From an uncultured Verrucomicrobiota bacterium (GTDB lineage: Bacteria; Verrucomicrobiota; Verrucomicrobiia; Opitutales; Opitutaceae), in the NCBI GenBank assembly GCA_903898675.1, contig CAIUGM010000040.1, positions 62,001 through 126,000 on the forward strand: DNA of 64,000 nt, read 5' to 3'. Numbering within the stretch: position 1 is the stretch's first letter; every line of letters begins with the position of its first letter. The translations under genes and the position numbers were made by a program. Under the pieces are notes generated by a model. It had not been told where the DNA came from. It searched no databases and saw only the letters and a list, made by a program, of their open reading frames with translations. Shown here in pieces: positions 29,855 to 39,521 of the stretch.

Positions 29855-31317
29855 GCGTGTCCCTCCGTGGCGGCCTTCGCCGGATTCGGCAGGCTCAGGT
29901 CCGGGGGCTGGTGGAAGCTCGCCAGGGGCGTGCCCCGCGAATTGAGCGGGCACGCGATCCAGACAAAGTTGATCAGGAAGGCCAGGTGGCCGATCAGCAG
30001 GACAATGAGGCCGATCGAGCGGAACGTGAACCAGAAGGTCAGCACCTTGGTGATGTCGCCAAAGGGCACGGTGGCATCATTCAGCAGGTGACCCTGCTGC
30101 CAGCCGGCCGCGGCCAGACCGGCGGTCAGGAGCACCACGCCGAGCGCGGTGGTGAAGAAGTGCGTCTTGACCAGAATGGTCGAGCGCCACTCCTTGCCCG
30201 TCAGGCGCGGCAAGATGAAATAGGCGGCACCGAACATCGCCGTGGAGAAGCAGGCGTAGAAGATCAGCCAGTCGCGCAGGTCGGTCATCAGCGTGAACTG
30301 CACCACCTGGGCAAACCCGCGCATCGAGAGGGCGAGGTTGAAGGCCGAGGCCAGCACGAAGCCGAGGATGCTGACGAAGATGAAGCGCAACGTGATGCTG
30401 CTTTGCAGGGCACTGTAGCGGCCTGAGAGCGTCCCGAACAAATTCAGGGCAATGACGACCACCGGGACCACGAGCAGGAAGTTGGCGACGGCCCCGAGGG
30501 TGGAAATCCAGACCGGCACCGGCGCCCCGATCAGGCGGCTGCCACCGGCAAAGGCGGTCGTACCCACGAGCCACCAGAAGGCCAGGGCCGCGAGGTAGTA
30601 GTTCGCGATGGGCTTGCCGAGGATCTTGGGCAGAAAATAATAGGCGGCGGCCAGGGCGACCGGAATGAACCACAGGCCGTAGAGACCGTGGACGTACCAG
30701 GCGTTGACAACCGGCTGCAGCACGCCGCGCACCGGGGCCTTGAGGAGCATGATCTGGGCGATGGCGTAGAGCCAAGGGAACCAGAAGGCCGCACCGAAGA
30801 GATACCACTGGGAGGCGTACACGTTCTCCGTGTTGCGGATGCTGAAGGTGGTGACGGCCCAAACACCGATCATCGCGTAGCCCGCGAGCAGGATCAGGGT
30901 CACAAACCGGGGCATCTCCAGCAGCTCAAAGGAGGTGGAGAAGCGGCCGAGGATACCGAGCAAGCCCAGGGTGACACCGATATTCCAGAATTTGGCCGCC
31001 ACGAAAAGCCAGCCGCCGTGGCGCAGGGTCGTCGCGGACAAGCGGGCCATCAGCCAGAGGCCGAACGCGAAGGCCGCATTCATGCCCCAGCCGTAGATCA
31101 GGGCGTTCTGGGCGGCGGGCGCGACGCGGCCGTAGGTGGTCCAGGCGCAGCCGGCGAGAAACGAGGGGGTGTGCAGCTGGATCGAGGCGATCAGCTGCAG
31201 GGCGCCGCCCGCGATGAGCCAGAGAATGGCCGAGCCGAAGAACACGAGCACCGGCCACTTGGCCGAGGCGTCGATCTCCATCTGCTCCGTGCGGGCGTTG
31301 TTATCGGTGGAATTCAT
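29851..31317 (-). CDS. CcoN homologue lacking heme/copper ligands
   Basis: A 488-aa, roughly 12-helix membrane protein clearly related to cbb3 oxidase subunit I: WTTYGR..P..NA (about 59-72), WY.H..G (207-214), YYFLPK and the FGTLSG and PRLTGKE segments align by eye with CcoN. The cofactor residues do not align. The low-spin heme His of PLHTNA is Ala69 (PAAQNA). The copper pair of GPHHLHY is Ser260-Arg261 (AGGSRLI). The heme pair of GHVHAGALGW is Arg348 and Trp350 (LRDWLIF). Only His210 survives. ATG 31317 is used; a TTG lies two codons upstream. Automatic annotation would probably call it cytochrome c oxidase subunit I, but as read it cannot bind heme b, heme b3 or CuB in the known way. A structural scaffold for the downstream cytochromes is an inference. 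Confidence 0.85.
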   Translation of the reverse strand: MNSTDNNARTEQMEIDASAKWPVLVFFGSAILWLIAGGALQLIASIQLHTPSFLAGCAWTTYGRVAPAAQNALIYGWGMNAAFAFGLWLMARLSATTLRHGGWLFVAAKFWNIGVTLGLLGILGRFSTSFELLEMPRFVTLILLAGYAMIGVWAVTTFSIRNTENVYASQWYLFGAAFWFPWLYAIAQIMLLKAPVRGVLQPVVNAWYVHGLYGLWFIPVALAAAYYFLPKILGKPIANYYLAALAFWWLVGTTAFAGGSRLIGAPVPVWISTLGAVANFLLVVPVVVIALNLFGTLSGRYSALQSSITLRFIFVSILGFVLASAFNLALSMRGFAQVVQFTLMTDLRDWLIFYACFSTAMFGAAYFILPRLTGKEWRSTILVKTHFFTTALGVVLLTAGLAAAGWQQGHLLNDATVPFGDITKVLTFWFTFRSIGLIVLLIGHLAFLINFVWIACPLNSRGTPLASFHQPPDLSLPNPAKAATEGHA

Positions 31318-31326
31318 CAGCAAGGG

Positions 31327-31632
31327 TTACTTCTTCGCCTGCTCTTTGACCGTGAGCTCGATGGCGCGATCGATGGGCAAGCGGACGATGCCGGCCTTCC
31401 GGTCCACCCAGCCGTAGCTGGTGGACTCGTCCTGCTCCTTGGTCTTGTGCTCGGCCAGGAGCACCTTGCGGTCGGCGGGAGTCTTGACGCCCTCGATCTT
31501 GTCCACCGTGTAGGCATGCGGGGTGTAGATCTTGGTCGCCAGCCAGCCAAAGGCGGCGAAGCAGAGCAGGACAATGACCGCCGTGAACACGGGAGTACGA
31601 TGCGGGAAGGAGAAGTTGGAGGAATCGCTCAT
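31327..31632 (-). CDS. Small single-helix membrane protein in the act operon
   Basis: A 101-aa protein with one membrane helix (about 15-35, VFTAVIVLLCFAAFGWLATKIY) and a soluble C-terminal half containing YGWVDRKAGIVRLPIDRAIEL. Similar W-V-D...I-P-I-D-R-A-M patterns occur, from memory, in small proteins next to cytochrome c and oxidase genes in several phyla; I cannot name the family with certainty. It starts inside the stop codon of actF (4-bp overlap) and ends 9 bp before the CcoN homologue's start. It is therefore firmly part of the operon and probably an accessory subunit. Confidence 0.7.
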   Translation of the reverse strand: MSDSSNFSFPHRTPVFTAVIVLLCFAAFGWLATKIYTPHAYTVDKIEGVKTPADRKVLLAEHKTKEQDESTSYGWVDRKAGIVRLPIDRAIELTVKEQAKK

Positions 31633-32885
31633 GGCGCGGTGGCTTCGTGGTGCGTGAGGGACTCGACGATGCGCGGGTCGCGGATGGGAATCAGCTTGGC
31701 CGTGGGGAAACTCCGCAGGTAGGCCCAGACGCAGATCCCGCCGACGCCCACCACCGAGGTCAGCACCCAGAGCAGGTTGATGGAAAGGAACGGCAGCGGC
31801 TGGTTCTCCGCGTCCTTCAGGGCCGGGAGGATGTTGTAGCAGAGATCGATCAAAATGATGGTCGCGATCCAGATGCTGATGAACAGCGCCGGGCCCCGTG
31901 TCGACTTGCGGCGGTACGAAAGGAGGAAGAGGAACGGGAAGAAGAAATGCCCGAAGAGGATCAGCATGCCGACGTACACCCAGTCGCCGTGCTCGCGGAT
32001 GTTGTACCAGAAGGTTTCCTCGGGAACGTTGGCGTTCCAGATCAGGAAGTACTGCGAGAAGGTGACGTAGGCCCAGAACACCACGAACGCATAGGCCAGC
32101 GCCATGAGGCAGTGGAACTGGTTCGTGTTATAGATGCCCTTGTAGTCACCCCGGGCGTAGAGCCAGCAGGTGATCATCACGCCGAAGGCCATGGCGGCGC
32201 GCATGCAGTTCGCGAAGAACCAGACGCCGTACATCGTGGAGAACCAGTGGTACTCGAGGCTCTTCATCCAGTAGATCGCCGCAAAGCTGAGCGCCAGGGC
32301 GGTGAGCGGGATACCGAAGGCCGCCGTCTTGCGGTTCATGAAGGTCCACTTCACTTCACCGTCGGAGTCCTGCGCGAAGGAGGCCTTGCGCAGACGGGAG
32401 GAAAGCCAGACCCAGACGATGAAGAAGCCAACCGTCATGCCGGTGAACATCCGCACATTCAGGAAGCTCGCCTTCTTCTGGTAAAGGATGTCGGTCCCGA
32501 CGGTGTGACCGCCGTGGATTTCATGGGACAAGTCCATCCAGGGCCAGACGAGGCCGGGTTTCACCCAGGCCGAGATGAGAAGCGGCAGGAAAAGCACGGC
32601 GAGCCAGAGGAAGGCCGAGGTGCCGTGTTCAAACTGGCGGCGGATGACCGTGGACCAGCCGGCGTCGACGATGTGGTGGATCATCACGAGCAGCAGCATG
32701 CCGATCGAAACGGCGGTCCAGTAGGATATGCCGACCAGATACGAAAGCGCCACGCCCTGATGGTTGTTCGTCAGGAGGAAACCGAGGGCGGTGAGCACCA
32801 GGCCGGCGATGCCGGCGATGAGAAACTTGCCGGCCAGGGCCGCGGTGGACCCGGGGGCGGTCGAGGAGGAAGCGGGCGCGCTCAT
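31629..32885 (-). CDS. actF: Alternative complex III subunit ActF
   Basis: A 418-aa polytopic protein with about ten membrane helices, the second large membrane subunit of alternative complex III (quinol:electron-acceptor oxidoreductase). Its position after actE and its helix pattern (LVMIHHIVDAGWSTVIRRQFEH, FGHFFFPFLFLLSYRRK) match ActF, a distant relative of ActC. The N-terminus is Ala/Ser-rich and cytoplasmic. The last bases overlap the 101-aa gene. It belongs to the quinone-side membrane part; it has no cofactor of its own. Confidence 0.88.
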   Translation of the reverse strand: MSAPASSSTAPGSTAALAGKFLIAGIAGLVLTALGFLLTNNHQGVALSYLVGISYWTAVSIGMLLLVMIHHIVDAGWSTVIRRQFEHGTSAFLWLAVLFLPLLISAWVKPGLVWPWMDLSHEIHGGHTVGTDILYQKKASFLNVRMFTGMTVGFFIVWVWLSSRLRKASFAQDSDGEVKWTFMNRKTAAFGIPLTALALSFAAIYWMKSLEYHWFSTMYGVWFFANCMRAAMAFGVMITCWLYARGDYKGIYNTNQFHCLMALAYAFVVFWAYVTFSQYFLIWNANVPEETFWYNIREHGDWVYVGMLILFGHFFFPFLFLLSYRRKSTRGPALFISIWIATIILIDLCYNILPALKDAENQPLPFLSINLLWVLTSVVGVGGICVWAYLRSFPTAKLIPIRDPRIVESLTHHEATAP

Positions 32886-32886
32886 G

Positions 32887-33567
32887 TTACTTCAGCCCTC
32901 CCCGTTCCGCGAGCGGCACATCGTCGATGCTGGCGTTGTGGGCGCGCTGCAAAGCGCGCACGTAGGCCACGACCGCCCAGCGGTCGTCAGGGGAAAGTTT
33001 GTCCGCGTAGGAAAACATCGTGTTCTTGCCGTGCGTGATGGTGTTGAAGATCTCACCCTCGGCCATCTGGCGGATCCGGTCGTCGTGGTACGAAGGCGTC
33101 GCGAGCATGCCGTAGGACTTGGTGATCCCGTTGCCGTCGCCCAAGGCGCCGTGGCAGGGATAGCAGTAGATCATGTAGCGGTTGCGGCCGCGGCGGACCA
33201 GCGTCTCGGTGACCTCAACCGGAAAACCCCGGGCAAACGTGCCGTCGGCCTTCTTGCCGGCATAGCGGAAATCATCGCCGCGGAGGTAGGCCGGGTCGGC
33301 GAAGGCACCGGTGGTGGAGTCGAAGCCGTGGCCCGGCTCGAGCTCGACGCCGCGACCGCGGCCGTAAGGCACGGTGCCGGCCGGAATCGGCCGGTCGGCG
33401 CGGCCGTCCGCGAAGAACTTGGACTCGGCCTGCGGCTTGTACTTGGCCTGGTGGTCCATGTCCGGGAAGACCTCGATCGGGGGACGCGACGACTTCATGC
33501 CGCGGAAGCCCATGACGGACACCAGGAGCACGACGAGGAAGGCGAGCGTGTAGTAGGCGTAACGCAT
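32887..33567 (-). CDS. actE: Alternative complex III cytochrome c subunit ActE
   Basis: A 226-aa monoheme cytochrome c with an N-terminal hydrophobic anchor (MRYAYYTLAFLVVLLVSVMGF) and one heme site, YCYPCHGALGDG (about 141-152), followed by a C-terminal helix (WAVVAYVRALQRAHN) and a Met-containing loop. In characterised complexes ActE is a periplasmic monoheme subunit that helps pass electrons out of the pentaheme ActA. It lies 1 bp from actD and actF on either side. Confidence 0.9.
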   Translation of the reverse strand: MRYAYYTLAFLVVLLVSVMGFRGMKSSRPPIEVFPDMDHQAKYKPQAESKFFADGRADRPIPAGTVPYGRGRGVELEPGHGFDSTTGAFADPAYLRGDDFRYAGKKADGTFARGFPVEVTETLVRRGRNRYMIYCYPCHGALGDGNGITKSYGMLATPSYHDDRIRQMAEGEIFNTITHGKNTMFSYADKLSPDDRWAVVAYVRALQRAHNASIDDVPLAERGGLK

Positions 33568-33568
33568 C

Positions 33569-34099
33569 TTATTCGTCGATTTCGGCGATATCCTTGCCGC
33601 CAGCCTGCTCGAGCAGGGCGCGGGTCTGGGCCGGGTTGAATTTCGGGTCGTTGGCCTCGATCACAATGTAGAAGCGGTCATCCATGGCGCGGACGAACTG
33701 CGGGGCCTTGAGCACCGGGTGGTAGTGCATCGGCAGCTTGTTCAGGAGGAACATGCCCCCGATCGTCGCGAAGGCCGTGAAGAGAATCGTCAGCTCGTAG
33801 GAGATCGGGAAGGCGAACATCGGGCTGAAGTACGGCTTGCCACCCACGACCAGCGGGTACTCGTAGGCGTTGGCCCACCAGATGAGGGACATGCCGGTGC
33901 AGAAACCCGTGATGCCGCCGGCGAGCGAGAAACGCGGCACCTTGGAGCGGCGGACGCCCATGGCGAAGTCGAGCCCGTGGATCGGGAAGGGCGTGAGGGC
34001 ATCCCACTGCGAATACCCGGCATCCCGCACCTGCTCGCAGGCGTGATAGAGGGCCGGGGTGGTGTCGAAGGCGGCGACGATTCCGTAGTTCTTTTTCAT
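33569..34099 (-). CDS. actD: Alternative complex III subunit ActD (DUF3341)
   Basis: A 176-aa membrane protein of the DUF3341 family: N-terminal YGIVAAFDTTPALYHACEQVRDAGY, a cytoplasmic segment with FPIHGLD, and two membrane helices (about 57-80 and 100-123) before a soluble tail. ActD is a small structural subunit placed beside ActC. Gene order between actC and actE is canonical. Confidence 0.9.
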   Translation of the reverse strand: MKKNYGIVAAFDTTPALYHACEQVRDAGYSQWDALTPFPIHGLDFAMGVRRSKVPRFSLAGGITGFCTGMSLIWWANAYEYPLVVGGKPYFSPMFAFPISYELTILFTAFATIGGMFLLNKLPMHYHPVLKAPQFVRAMDDRFYIVIEANDPKFNPAQTRALLEQAGGKDIAEIDE

Positions 34100-34111
34100 G
34101 GTCGGCCTCCT

Positions 34112-35545
34112 TTAGTGGTGGTCGGCGCCGTGCGGATCGGCGGCGGGGATGACCATCTTGATCTCCGACATCGGCATGATGGGGAGGAAACGGATGAAGA
34201 GCAGGAAGAGGAACGAGAACACGCCGAACGTGCCGAAGAACGTGAAGATCTCGACGATGGACGGCGAATAGTAGCCCCAGCTCGACGGCAGGAAGTCGCG
34301 GGCGAGCGAGGTGACGATGATCACGAAGCGCTCGAACCACATGCCGACGTTGACGAAGATGCAGAGGATCCAGACGAGGGTCGTGTTCTCGCGGACCGAC
34401 TTGAACCAGAAGAACTGCGGGGTGATCACATTGCAGGTGATCATGATCCAGTAGGCCCAGGCGTAGTGGCCGAACGCGCGGTTGATGAACGCGAAGCCCT
34501 CGTAGGGATTCGCGCCATACCACGCGATGAAGAACTCCATCGAGTACGCGTAGCCCACCATCGTGCCGGTCGCGAGGGTGATCTTGCACATGCAATCGAT
34601 GTGGTACTGCGTGATGACATCCTCGAGCCGGTAGATGGCGCGGAGCGGCAGCATGAGGGTGAGCACCATGCCGAAACCGGAGAAGATGGCGCCCGCCACG
34701 AAGTACGGCGGGAAGATCGTCGTGTGCCAGCCCGGGATCAGCGAGACGGCGAAGTCGAACGACACGATGGTGTGCACGGAGAGCACGAGCGGCGTCGCGA
34801 TGCCGGCCAAAATGAGGTAAGCCATCTCATAGTTGCTCCACTGGCGGTTGGAACCGCGCCAGCCCATGGCGAAGAAGCCGTAGATGCGCGCCTTGACGAT
34901 GTTGCCGGTCGACGTGAAACGGTCGCGCAGCGTGCCGAGGTCGGGGATGAGGCCGATGTACCAGAAGAGCACGGAAACCGTCCCGTACGTCGACACGGCG
35001 AAGACGTCCCACTCCAGCGGGGAGCGGAAATTCTGCCAGATACCGTTCGAGTTGGGGAACGGGAACAGGTAGCCAGGCATGACGGCGAACCAGATGCGGC
35101 CGACGTGGAAGACCGGGAAGATGGCGGCGCAGACGACGGCAAAAATCGTCATGGCCTCGGCCGGGCGGTTGATCGACGTGCGCCACTTCTGGCGCAGGAG
35201 GCACAGGATGGCGGAGATGAGCGTGCCGGCGTGGCCGATACCGATCCAGAAGACGAAGTTGACGATGTCCCACGCCCAGTTGACCGGGTTGGCGTGACCC
35301 CACACACCGACGCCGGTGGAGACGAGGTAGATCAGGCCGGAGACCGTGAACGAAGCCACGAAAGCGGCGGCGCCAAAGCACCACCACCACCAAGTCGGGG
35401 TCTTGCCCTCGACGATGCCGCAGATCTTCTCGGTGATCCAATGGAAGTCGCGGTGGTTCTCCACCAGCTCGCGGCGCGGGATCGAAGCCGGCCGGACTTC
35501 GGCCAGAATGGCCGGGGCGGCCTGGTCAGTAGAGTGCGAGGACAT
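34112..35545 (-). CDS. actC: Alternative complex III quinol-oxidising subunit ActC (NrfD/PsrC-like)
   Basis: A 477-aa NrfD/PsrC-type protein with about ten membrane helices. Conserved features include [18 protein letters not shown] (quinone-pocket helix with His) and RSSINRPAE-like [12 protein letters not shown]. ActC oxidises menaquinol or another quinol and hands electrons to the Fe-S subunit ActB. Its stop and start are spaced tightly; the start shares one base with the actB stop (TGATG-type junction). Confidence 0.92.
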   Translation of the reverse strand: MSSHSTDQAAPAILAEVRPASIPRRELVENHRDFHWITEKICGIVEGKTPTWWWWCFGAAAFVASFTVSGLIYLVSTGVGVWGHANPVNWAWDIVNFVFWIGIGHAGTLISAILCLLRQKWRTSINRPAEAMTIFAVVCAAIFPVFHVGRIWFAVMPGYLFPFPNSNGIWQNFRSPLEWDVFAVSTYGTVSVLFWYIGLIPDLGTLRDRFTSTGNIVKARIYGFFAMGWRGSNRQWSNYEMAYLILAGIATPLVLSVHTIVSFDFAVSLIPGWHTTIFPPYFVAGAIFSGFGMVLTLMLPLRAIYRLEDVITQYHIDCMCKITLATGTMVGYAYSMEFFIAWYGANPYEGFAFINRAFGHYAWAYWIMITCNVITPQFFWFKSVRENTTLVWILCIFVNVGMWFERFVIIVTSLARDFLPSSWGYYSPSIVEIFTFFGTFGVFSFLFLLFIRFLPIMPMSEIKMVIPAADPHGADHH

Positions 35546-38500
35546 CAGGCGTGCTCTCCGGGTTCGGCGGCTTCATGGCCCGCGGCGTGCGCCGGGTGGT
35601 TCTTCTTGTTGTACTCGACCCGGCTGAGCGGGAGGGCGGCGTAATCGGGCATGAGCGGATTCGGGTTGCGCAGCTTGCCGAGGTAGGTGGTGCGCGGGCG
35701 AATGTTCAAATAACCGAGGACGGCGTAGTTGCGGTCCTGCGCCTTGGCCTTGGAGACGGCGCTGTCGGCCCGCTTGATGTTGCCGAAGACGATGGCCTCG
35801 ACCGGGCAGACCTGCTGGCAGGCCGTCTTGATCGTGCCGTCGGGCACCTCGACATCGCCGCTGGCGCCGGCCTTGCGGATCTGGGCGATCTTGCCCTGCT
35901 GCACGCGCTGGACGCAGTAGGTGCACTTTTCCATGACACCGCGCATGCGCACGGTGACATCGGGATTCTTCACCAGCTTCACCAGCTCGGGCATCTCGCT
36001 CTGGTGGCCGAGCGGTCCCATGTAGAGGGCATCCGTGGCGCGCTTGTTGAAGTCGAAGAAATTAAACCGGCGGACCTTGTACGGGCAGTTGTTCGCACAA
36101 TACCGCGTGCCGATGCAGCGGTTGTAGGCCATGACGTTGATGCCTTCCTCGTCGTGCACGGTGGCATTGACGGGGCACACGGTCTCGCACGGGGCGAGCT
36201 CGCAGTGCTGGCAGGTCATGGGCTGCATCGAAACCTGGGGATCCTCGGGGAGGATCTTGTTGCCCTCGGCGCCGAAGGCCTCCGCGTCGGCCAGGCCGTC
36301 GGAGTAGTAGCGGTCGAGGCGGATCCACTGCATCTCACGGCCGCGGAGGACCTGGTCCTTGCCGACGATCGGGATGTTGTTCTCCGCCTGGCAGGCGATG
36401 ATGCAGGCGTTGCAGCCGATGCAGGTGTTGAGGTCGATCGACATGCCCCACTGGTGGATGCCGTCGAACTTCGGGGTCTCGTAGAGGGAATTGCCGCGCG
36501 GCGGCGCCGAGGCGAGTTCAGCCAGCGGCCGGCCCTTGTCGGCCCCGAGCACGGCGGGCGTGTGCGACTCCATGCCGATCGTGTCGACAAACTTCGGCGT
36601 CTCGTTGAATTCAGTGAGGTTGGCCTCGCGGATGATGTCGCGGCCTTCCATCGACCAGTGCTCCTGGGTGTTCGCCAGCTTGAAGCGGTCGTCGGTCTTG
36701 CGCAGGGTGGCGCCGGTGGCGAAACCCATCGCGCCGGACGTGCGGACGGCGTAGGCGTCGAAGCCCGTGCCCGTGCCGATGTGCCCGGATTTGGTGCGGC
36801 CGTAGCCGAGCGGGAGGACGATCGTGTAGTTCGCCAGGCCCGGCTGGATGTGCATCGGCCCGCGGACCGTGCGGCCGTTCACGGTCACTTCACCGATAAA
36901 GGCGTTCTCCTTGCCCTGGACAAACTCGGCTTCCTCCCTGCGGGCGACCTGGGGCGTCGAAATCAAACCCAGGATTTTCGTGCTCACCGGCGCGATGCCG
37001 AGTTCCTTGCCCAGCGCCGGGCTGACCAGAATGGCATTGTCCCACGAAATCTTCGTCATGGGGTCGGGGCACTCCTGCAGCCAGCCGTTGTTGGCAAAGC
37101 GCCCGTCGTCCATCTTGTGATCGGTGATGAACCGCACTTCCAGATTGCTGGCGGACAGCGCCGCGGCGGCCGGAGCCGGGGCAAACACCGCGGCCGGCAG
37201 CTCCGCGGCAAAATCGACGGAAACAACCGGGTAGGCCGAACCCTCGAGCAGGCCGTCGTGCAGGAACTTCTCGAAGGCCTTCTGGCCATCGCCGCCGGCC
37301 AATTTGCCGATGGTCGCAAAAACCTGGGTGTAGGCGTCGGCACTCTCCTCCCCGGCCACGCGGGCCAGGAGTTCGACCTCGGTGAGGCCGTTGAAGAGCG
37401 GCATGATCATCGGCTGAACCGGGACGATCGTGCCATCAACCGTGCGGGCATCGCCCCACGATTCCAAATAGTGCGTGGCGCCGATGTGCGTGCCGGCCAG
37501 CGCGGAAGTTTCGTCGTTGTAGTAGCCGAAGCGGATGACCTCGGCCACCGAGCCCAGCAGCTTGCCGAATTCGAGGTCCGCCGGCGCGTTGTACACCGGG
37601 TTGCCGCCGAGCAAAATCAGGGTCTTGACCGCGCCACCCTTGATGGCGGTGGCGAGGGCTGAAATCGTGGACGCCCCGGAGGGCTCAACCGCGACAAAGT
37701 CGACCGTCTGCCCGATGTTGCCGAGCTTCGCGTTGATCGCGTAGGCCAGGACATGGACCGGCATGGGCTGATCCGGACCAGCGACCACGAGGCTGGTCCC
37801 GCGATGTGCCAGGAGATCCTTGGCGCACTCCTCGATCCATTGGTCCTTCTTCGGGAAATCAAGACCCTGCGCGAGGGCCGCATAGGCGTCGGTGGCGAGC
37901 ACCTTGTTCGCCAGGGCGGCCGTGAGCGCCAGGATGTGGCTGCTGGCCAGGCGCAGGCGGTGGTCGGCCATGCTGCCGGTGAGCGAAAAACCGCTTTCCG
38001 CCACATAGAGGCGGTTCATCGGATCCTTCGGGTTCACCACCCGGCGGCCCTTGGCGAATTCACGGGCGTAATAGAGCGAACCGGCCTCGGCGTGGAAGAA
38101 ATCGGCGTCGAGACTGACGATGCGCTCGGCCTTGGCGAAGCGGTAGAGCGGCTTCACGTTTTTGCCGAAAGCCGCCTGGGCGGCCGCGACCGGCGGCTCG
38201 TCCTGCACGGGCTCGTATTCGGCCCAGACCGCCCGCGGGAAAACCTTCTTCAGCTTGGCGACCAGGCGCGCCCGCGTCGGCGAGGCGGATTCGTCCGCGA
38301 GAAACGCCAGCCCCTCGCCGCTGCCGGCATAGGTCTTGTTGAGGCCGGCCAGAATGTCATTCACCTGGGCATTGGTCAGGGCGTTGCCGCCCTTGCTGTG
38401 ACCGGTGGCGCGCTCGGGATCGTAAAGATCGAGCACCGACGCCTGGGCCAGCAGCGTGCTGGCGCCGCCATGCGGGAGATACGTGGGATTGCCCTCGATC

Positions 38501-38868
38501 TTGGTCGGACGACCCTGATGGGTCTCGGCCAGGAGCGGAAGCGCCGACTTGCGCAGCGGCATCGCCGTGGCGAAATAAAGTGGCAGGCCCGGCACCGTGT
38601 ACTCGACGGACTTGCCGTAGGGCAGAATGTTCGATTCCGGGCGGCGGCAGCCGGCCAGCCCGAGTCCGCCCAGGGCGAACGAAGCGGCCATGAGCCGCAT
38701 GAACTGCCGGCGATCGACGCCCTCCATGGAGGAGGCACCCTCGGGGAATTCCCGGGCGATGTGCTCGCGGAAACCCGGGGTCTCGGCCAGCTCGTCAAGG
38801 CTGCGCCAGTACTTCGGTCCGGTCAGCTCGCGTTGCCCGGGGGCGGAATGATCAAATTTGCGTTTCAT
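35545..38868 (-). CDS. actB: Alternative complex III Fe-S/molybdopterin-fold subunit ActB
   Basis: An 1107-aa fusion of a molybdopterin-oxidoreductase-like domain and a ferredoxin-like domain. A twin-arginine motif (DRRQFM, Arg53-Arg54) and a lipobox-like LAGC (Cys74) mark export and probable lipid anchoring. The long middle domain (about 100-740) has the Mo-enzyme fold but, as in known ActB, no visible Mo-ligating residue. The C-terminal domain carries ferredoxin cysteine clusters [35 protein letters not shown] and CTYC...CQQVC, enough for four Fe-S clusters. It wires quinol oxidation in ActC to the hemes of ActA/ActE. One base overlaps actA. Confidence 0.92.
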   Translation of the reverse strand: MKRKFDHSAPGQRELTGPKYWRSLDELAETPGFREHIAREFPEGASSMEGVDRRQFMRLMAASFALGGLGLAGCRRPESNILPYGKSVEYTVPGLPLYFATAMPLRKSALPLLAETHQGRPTKIEGNPTYLPHGGASTLLAQASVLDLYDPERATGHSKGGNALTNAQVNDILAGLNKTYAGSGEGLAFLADESASPTRARLVAKLKKVFPRAVWAEYEPVQDEPPVAAAQAAFGKNVKPLYRFAKAERIVSLDADFFHAEAGSLYYAREFAKGRRVVNPKDPMNRLYVAESGFSLTGSMADHRLRLASSHILALTAALANKVLATDAYAALAQGLDFPKKDQWIEECAKDLLAHRGTSLVVAGPDQPMPVHVLAYAINAKLGNIGQTVDFVAVEPSGASTISALATAIKGGAVKTLILLGGNPVYNAPADLEFGKLLGSVAEVIRFGYYNDETSALAGTHIGATHYLESWGDARTVDGTIVPVQPMIMPLFNGLTEVELLARVAGEESADAYTQVFATIGKLAGGDGQKAFEKFLHDGLLEGSAYPVVSVDFAAELPAAVFAPAPAAAALSASNLEVRFITDHKMDDGRFANNGWLQECPDPMTKISWDNAILVSPALGKELGIAPVSTKILGLISTPQVARREEAEFVQGKENAFIGEVTVNGRTVRGPMHIQPGLANYTIVLPLGYGRTKSGHIGTGTGFDAYAVRTSGAMGFATGATLRKTDDRFKLANTQEHWSMEGRDIIREANLTEFNETPKFVDTIGMESHTPAVLGADKGRPLAELASAPPRGNSLYETPKFDGIHQWGMSIDLNTCIGCNACIIACQAENNIPIVGKDQVLRGREMQWIRLDRYYSDGLADAEAFGAEGNKILPEDPQVSMQPMTCQHCELAPCETVCPVNATVHDEEGINVMAYNRCIGTRYCANNCPYKVRRFNFFDFNKRATDALYMGPLGHQSEMPELVKLVKNPDVTVRMRGVMEKCTYCVQRVQQGKIAQIRKAGASGDVEVPDGTIKTACQQVCPVEAIVFGNIKRADSAVSKAKAQDRNYAVLGYLNIRPRTTYLGKLRNPNPLMPDYAALPLSRVEYNKKNHPAHAAGHEAAEPGEHA

Positions 38869-39521
38869 CAGCGATGGCAGCCGGAGCAGCTTTGCGGCGG
38901 TTTGACCTTCCAGTCATGGACGAACTTCTGGGCGTCCGCGAGGCGGCCCTGCTCGGCGAGCGTTTTGGAATCGAGATTGAAGACATCCTGCGGGTCGCGG
39001 ATGAACGTGGCGGGATTGCGGTGGCAATTCAGGCAGAAGCTCATGCTGTGCGACTTGGCGTGATAGACGGCCGTCATCTCGTTGACCTTGCCGTGGCACT
39101 CGACGCAGCTGACGCCGCGGTTCACGTGAACCGAGTGGTTGAAATACACGTAGTCGGGGGCCTGGTGGATCTTCACCCACGGCACCGGATCGCCGGTCTT
39201 GTAGCTCTCGCGGACCACCTCGAGCAGCGGGCTCGTGGTCTTGATCACACTATGGCAGTTCATGCACGTCTGGGCGGCCGGGACGCTGGACGTGGCGGAT
39301 TTCTCGACGGAGGCGTGACAGTAGCGGCAGTCGATCCCGAGCTGACCGGCATGGAGGCTGTGGTCAAACGGCACCGGCTGCACCGGCTGGTAGCCGACGC
39401 GCAGGTAGGCCGGGGTGGCGTAGTACGTGATGCCCGCCGCCGCCACGCCACCCAGCACAAACAGGAAAATGACGATCTGCAGCGGCAGAGCGTTGGCTGA
39501 TTTCGGGAAAATCTTCGACAT
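38868..39521 (-). CDS. actA: Alternative complex III pentaheme cytochrome ActA
   Basis: A 217-aa multiheme cytochrome c. It has an N-terminal membrane anchor (about 12-33, LQIVIFLFVLGGVAAAGITYY) and five CxxCH sites: CRYCH, CMNCH, CVECH, CLNCH and CSGCH, the last near the C-terminus. Five hemes and the single anchor match ActA of alternative complex III. First subunit gene of the operon; a possible short leader gene lies 42 bp upstream. Confidence 0.93.
   Translation of the reverse strand: MSKIFPKSANALPLQIVIFLFVLGGVAAAGITYYATPAYLRVGYQPVQPVPFDHSLHAGQLGIDCRYCHASVEKSATSSVPAAQTCMNCHSVIKTTSPLLEVVRESYKTGDPVPWVKIHQAPDYVYFNHSVHVNRGVSCVECHGKVNEMTAVYHAKSHSMSFCLNCHRNPATFIRDPQDVFNLDSKTLAEQGRLADAQKFVHDWKVKPPQSCSGCHR

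Noticed and set aside
28531-31317. Standard cbb3 oxidase ccoNOP operon
   Set aside because: The subunit I homologue lacks five of six metal-ligand histidines and the CcoP-like protein has only one heme site.
33719-37662. 641- and 703-residue plus-strand open frames opposite actB, actC and actD
   Set aside because: Antisense shadows of canonical alternative complex III genes; composition typical of reverse frames in GC-rich DNA.
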